From Taenia hydatigena (Eukaryota; Platyhelminthes; Cestoda; Cyclophyllidea; Taeniidae), in contig JADWOT020000009.1 of NCBI GenBank assembly GCA_036345935.2, positions 16,914,574-16,978,573 on the forward strand: a DNA stretch of 64,000 nt, in the 5' to 3' direction. The translations under genes were made by a program, and so were the position numbers. Below, piece by piece: positions 60,840-64,000 of the stretch (positions are counted from its first letter, which is position 1; each line of letters starts with the position of its first letter). Below the pieces are notes generated by a model. It saw nothing but the letters and a program-made list of their open reading frames with translations, was not told the origin of the DNA and did no database searches.

Positions 60840-62310
60840 ATCTACAGCCGCTACAGCCAATCCTGCGTAGCATCTTCTCCCACATAAGATCTCTATCCAC
60901 TCTATCTTTTTGGCGATCAGAGAGGGCATCGGCTTGTCGGGGCAGAGAACTAGACTGTAAAATGTCCTGTCACTGGTTAAAATTGGTGCAGTAAAAAGAA
61001 GGCAAAGTCAGTAAATAGCCATGCATGCAGCGTCGTCCCTAGACTCCTCTCAGTTCACAATGAGAATTTTTAACTATGGATAGCGTCAAAGATTTGATAT
61101 TTGAAATGGCTTCTCTGCTAAGCCTACAGCCAGGAGGGGTGTGGAATTCACAGCGACCCAAAGAGGAGAAATAATCACTGCACTGCTTTCTTATTCTTTG
61201 AAAGCCAATCAGGTCCACACGTGGCCATTTCTCTGTTGTGTCCTCATCTGAACGAGAATACCTCTTTGGGCATTTGACAAGCCCCTAAAATTTGCCCGAG
61301 TAAGTCAAATTCTTCTTGGGTTCGAATTGCTTTGCTCGCACAATTTGTTCCAATTCACCAATTTGCATAAGGCTAAGCATTTATTACCTACACAGCTCAT
61401 GCAATCAAAATAAACGAAAAAATTGCCAAACAGATAGTTAAGTGAAGTTCAACCCATCCACAAGCTAAAACTTCTGCAGCCTGTTGTCAGATAGACAATT
61501 TATTAATGAGCCATCCCTCGTCCAGCTTGCTCACTTAAGCAAATGGACCTAACTGACTGCTTTCCATTGTTAGTCTATCCAATCAATAAATAGACAAAGG
61601 ATTGATTTTTGGTGCAAAGTGAGGAAAAACGTACAATTAAGCCAGATTGTGGCGTTTGTTTTGCTGCATAAGCATGGTGACTCGCATCATTAGCAATAAA
61701 TTTTACAGCTGATAGATTTGGTCGCCATTGTGAAGTCGGGCACTGCCACGCTGCACAGTGTCAACCTAGCAGATTAGGAGTTTTAAAGGGGTCTGAGGAG
61801 GATAATCAATTCTCATTTAGTCCATTTGGCAGTGTAGCTGGTAGAGTTACCGTAGCAAAGTGGAAGGTATTTTGTGCGCCCATTTCTTATAGGAATTCCT
61901 CTCTCGGTTTTACATCGATTGCAGATGCAAGCTGCTTACTTTCCTTGCAAAAACAAAACTTGCATTTAAATTCTTTGACTATATCACAATCGAAAGAGCT
62001 TAAAGCTTACATCATAAGCAACAACATTGCTTTTAACAAGTACATATGGCCTTTGAATTAAGTATCAGACATTTCTAGAGAAACGCGCAGAACATCAACG
62101 AATCGAGCTATCACGCATTTTACTGCCTTTCCTCTTAGTGACATCGCCACCGCCTCCTTCAGTCGCCCTCCCACTCCCTCCCAGCATACTCACCGTCAAC
62201 ACAGCACATCGTTTCCTTAAGCGCTGTTGGTTTGTCATCAATTCTCTCTCTCCTCGTGGACCACCAATTGCAGTCCTCGAAACCTCTTGTATGTGAAGAG
62301 GCGTTTAATT
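60840..62310 (+). repeat. Dispersed repeat family, copy 4 (longest)
   Basis: Covers both the 53900-54400 type (61330-61740) and the 56390-57520 type (61550-62310) in one block. Its first part, about 60840-60950, also resembles 53480-53580 (CAATCCTGCGTAGCATCTTC against GATCCCATGCAGCATCTAC, then the GCAGAGAA-TAGA--G ending). It may therefore be closest to the complete unit from which the other copies are fragments. Confidence 0.65.
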
Positions 62311-62769
62311 GCAGGGTGGTTGGTGCGTATTCGCAGATTCGGCCTGTTTGTGGACTGTGCTTAGGATGATAAAGGTACTTGATACCCCTCAATTAGGGCA
62401 TCTTGTGTGCTGTTTGGTAGTGGTGAGGAAGTGACCCGAATGTGTAGTTTGACGGGATTAGGCGTCCCTCTCTTATGCTGCCCTCATCTACCCAATCGTC
62501 CATCCACCTATCCATCCGCATAGATTCCATTCGTGAGAAGGAGACGTAAGGGAATAGTGCTTGCTCACGCGATTTGCATTGTCGCAGTGGTAAACTGGAC
62601 AGCGCTACAGCTCCTTGCCTTTTCTCTCAAGTGGCATTTGGCTAAAATTATGCGGTAGAACATTCTGTTTTTAACAAGAACACTTTGAAGCCCACTAACA
62701 TTCCACGGAATACAACCAGCGTCAGCTGAATTGTTTGGTGGCTTAACTGCTCTGTTGAAGTAAATGTCA
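62311..62769. other. Repeat junction without gene
   Basis: Holds a short ATCC-type run near 62488-62516 (CCAATCGTCCATCCACCTAT) between repeat copy 4 and the right arm of the inverted repeat. The minus-strand frame 62565-62801 has no motif. Confidence 0.4.
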
Positions 62770-63475
62770 TCATGCTGCAGCGTCCTTCTACAAAAAATCA
62801 CTTTTTTACTTAGTTTCCTTTAGACGTGAGTTCTACATGCAATTTTTCTGCACTCGATCGGCATTTGCGTCTGTGATTCAACGAGTGACCTCCACCGTCA
62901 TAAATGAGATTTTGCTGAGTCTGATGTATGTGCTCAACTACTTTTCTGAACGGTTGGAAGTGGGCACCAAGTTAACGCAATCTTCTGTGTTTGGTGCATT
63001 GCTTACCTGTAAGTTTTCACACCCCACACCCTGGGCTACGCTAACAGACTCTCGAATCTTCTGCACATTGACAAGAAGTGTGCAGTACTCGCGCTTAGTC
63101 TCTTTTGTAGTGATTAGGGAATATAATTACCTCCTTTTAGATGTTATCATCAATACGAACTGGGTTGAAATTTCTGTCGTTGTGTTAGGGCAGGAAGCTC
63201 GCTGGCAGGGATATCGTTGCAAACGTCTGTTGCGTGATGCATGTTTAGTAAATGAGATGGCGTGGCACACGTCTCGATCCACCGAACGGATTGCGCTATG
63301 GATGAATGGAAGTATGAAGATGGACTGGTACTGAACAGCGACGTTAATATTTGAGCAAAGTGGCACAGATGATTCGATGCAAAGCATCACGGCGCGGAAA
63401 ATCGAAGTAGGTAATTATTCTCTCCAAAGTAACGTTTTTGAGGCACAATGCATGGCGCATATCTTTCTTATATAA
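62770..63475 (-). repeat. Large inverted repeat, right arm
   Basis: Reverse-complement partner of 58770-59490, about 3.3 kb away. A 165-codon plus-strand frame (62837-63334) lies inside it. The left arm keeps only parts of this frame open and then diverges, so the frame is not called as a gene, though it may be the remnant of one. Confidence 0.8.
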
Positions 63476-64000
63476 TGAGCGCGGAAAATGGATAATATGC
63501 CTTAAAATAAAGCGCGTTGGACAGCAAATATGCAAGGATCATCCATGGTGAGTGGCATTAGTCGCTGACTAGGAGTGGCTCTTAATGAACTCGCCCTGTA
63601 TTAGCAATACCATGAGAAGGCTTAGAACTTTTATCTCACCTTATTTCCTCACTTGACCTAGTAAAATGAGTGTTTGTTTAAACGTCAAATGCTCGAAAAT
63701 AAGCCATACATTCAGTGTCAGATAATGCGGACCTCTAACACATAGAGTGCTTATCCTCGCACCCATACCAGACATTCATATCGACATCCGACTAGTTATG
63801 AACACTTGGCTGTCCATCTCCTCCAGTCAACGAAGAGCACGCTCAACAAATAGGCTTAGAGTTGCTTATTTGCCCGAGGTGGCGAGGAGAAGCACGCAGT
63901 TCGAGTCCATGAGGGTAAGATGCTTTCGGCCACAAGGCTTTGATTTTTGAAAGATCTTTGCATCTCTCTACCACTCGTGTCACACCTTGTTCCAGTTTGA
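63476..64000. other. No recognisable gene
   Basis: Only a 67-codon frame at 63747-63950, without motifs; the window ends here. Confidence 0.4.

Noticed and set aside
62837..63334. 165-codon plus-strand open frame
   Set aside because: It lies inside the right arm of the large inverted repeat. The left arm keeps similarity only in pieces and in different frames, so it is at most a decayed gene.

Overview
The window looks like nuclear DNA of a flatworm, most likely a cestode (tapeworm). It has low gene density, an AT-leaning base composition, no operons or ribosome-binding sites, splice-like GT/AG signals, ATTAAA/AATAAA-type polyadenylation signals, degenerate ATCC microsatellites and a 100-N scaffold gap at 45277-45376. 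The taxon call rests on overall character and on the style of the small four-helix membrane proteins. It is an inference, not a sequence match. No virus, CRISPR array, rRNA or intact transposon was recognised.

Three genes are well supported, and each is an uninterrupted reading frame. (1) 40862-41761 (+) is a 299-residue Ras-superfamily GTPase of the Ras-dva/RASD type with all G boxes, a basic tail and a C-terminal CAAX box; the residues matching Ras Gly12 and Gln61 are replaced. (2) 29252-29656 (+) and (3) 31173-31583 (-) are two convergent paralogues of 134 and 136 residues, each with four predicted membrane helices and a two-cysteine first loop.

Several weaker, spliced candidates are reported with low confidence because open frames of about 100 codons are expected by chance in 64 kb: 9565-10668 (+), 30194-30997 (-, between the two membrane-protein genes), 32549-33092 (+), 33898-34687 (+) and a GC-rich open segment at 38431-38721 (+). 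A 51-codon frame at 4804-4959 has a diverged copy at 25519-25675 whose differences fall mostly at third codon positions and which carries one frameshift.

The rest is dominated by old, diverged duplications. About 5.3 kb near the left end (720-6030) reappears in expanded form at 19640-26760. Short tandem duplications lie at 7950-8360 and 13100-13860. An inverted pair of ATCC/GGAT arrays lies beside the N gap at 44168-45276, followed by an inverted repeat with arms at 45720-46015 and 46815-47105. A three-unit tandem repeat occupies 48300-51550. A dispersed repeat family has four copies between 53900 and 62310, and a large inverted repeat has arms at 58770-59490 and 62770-63475. The right third of the window is therefore essentially repeat-built, and the confident genes sit in the middle (29-42 kb), which is comparatively free of duplications. 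Duplication boundaries were read by eye and are approximate.
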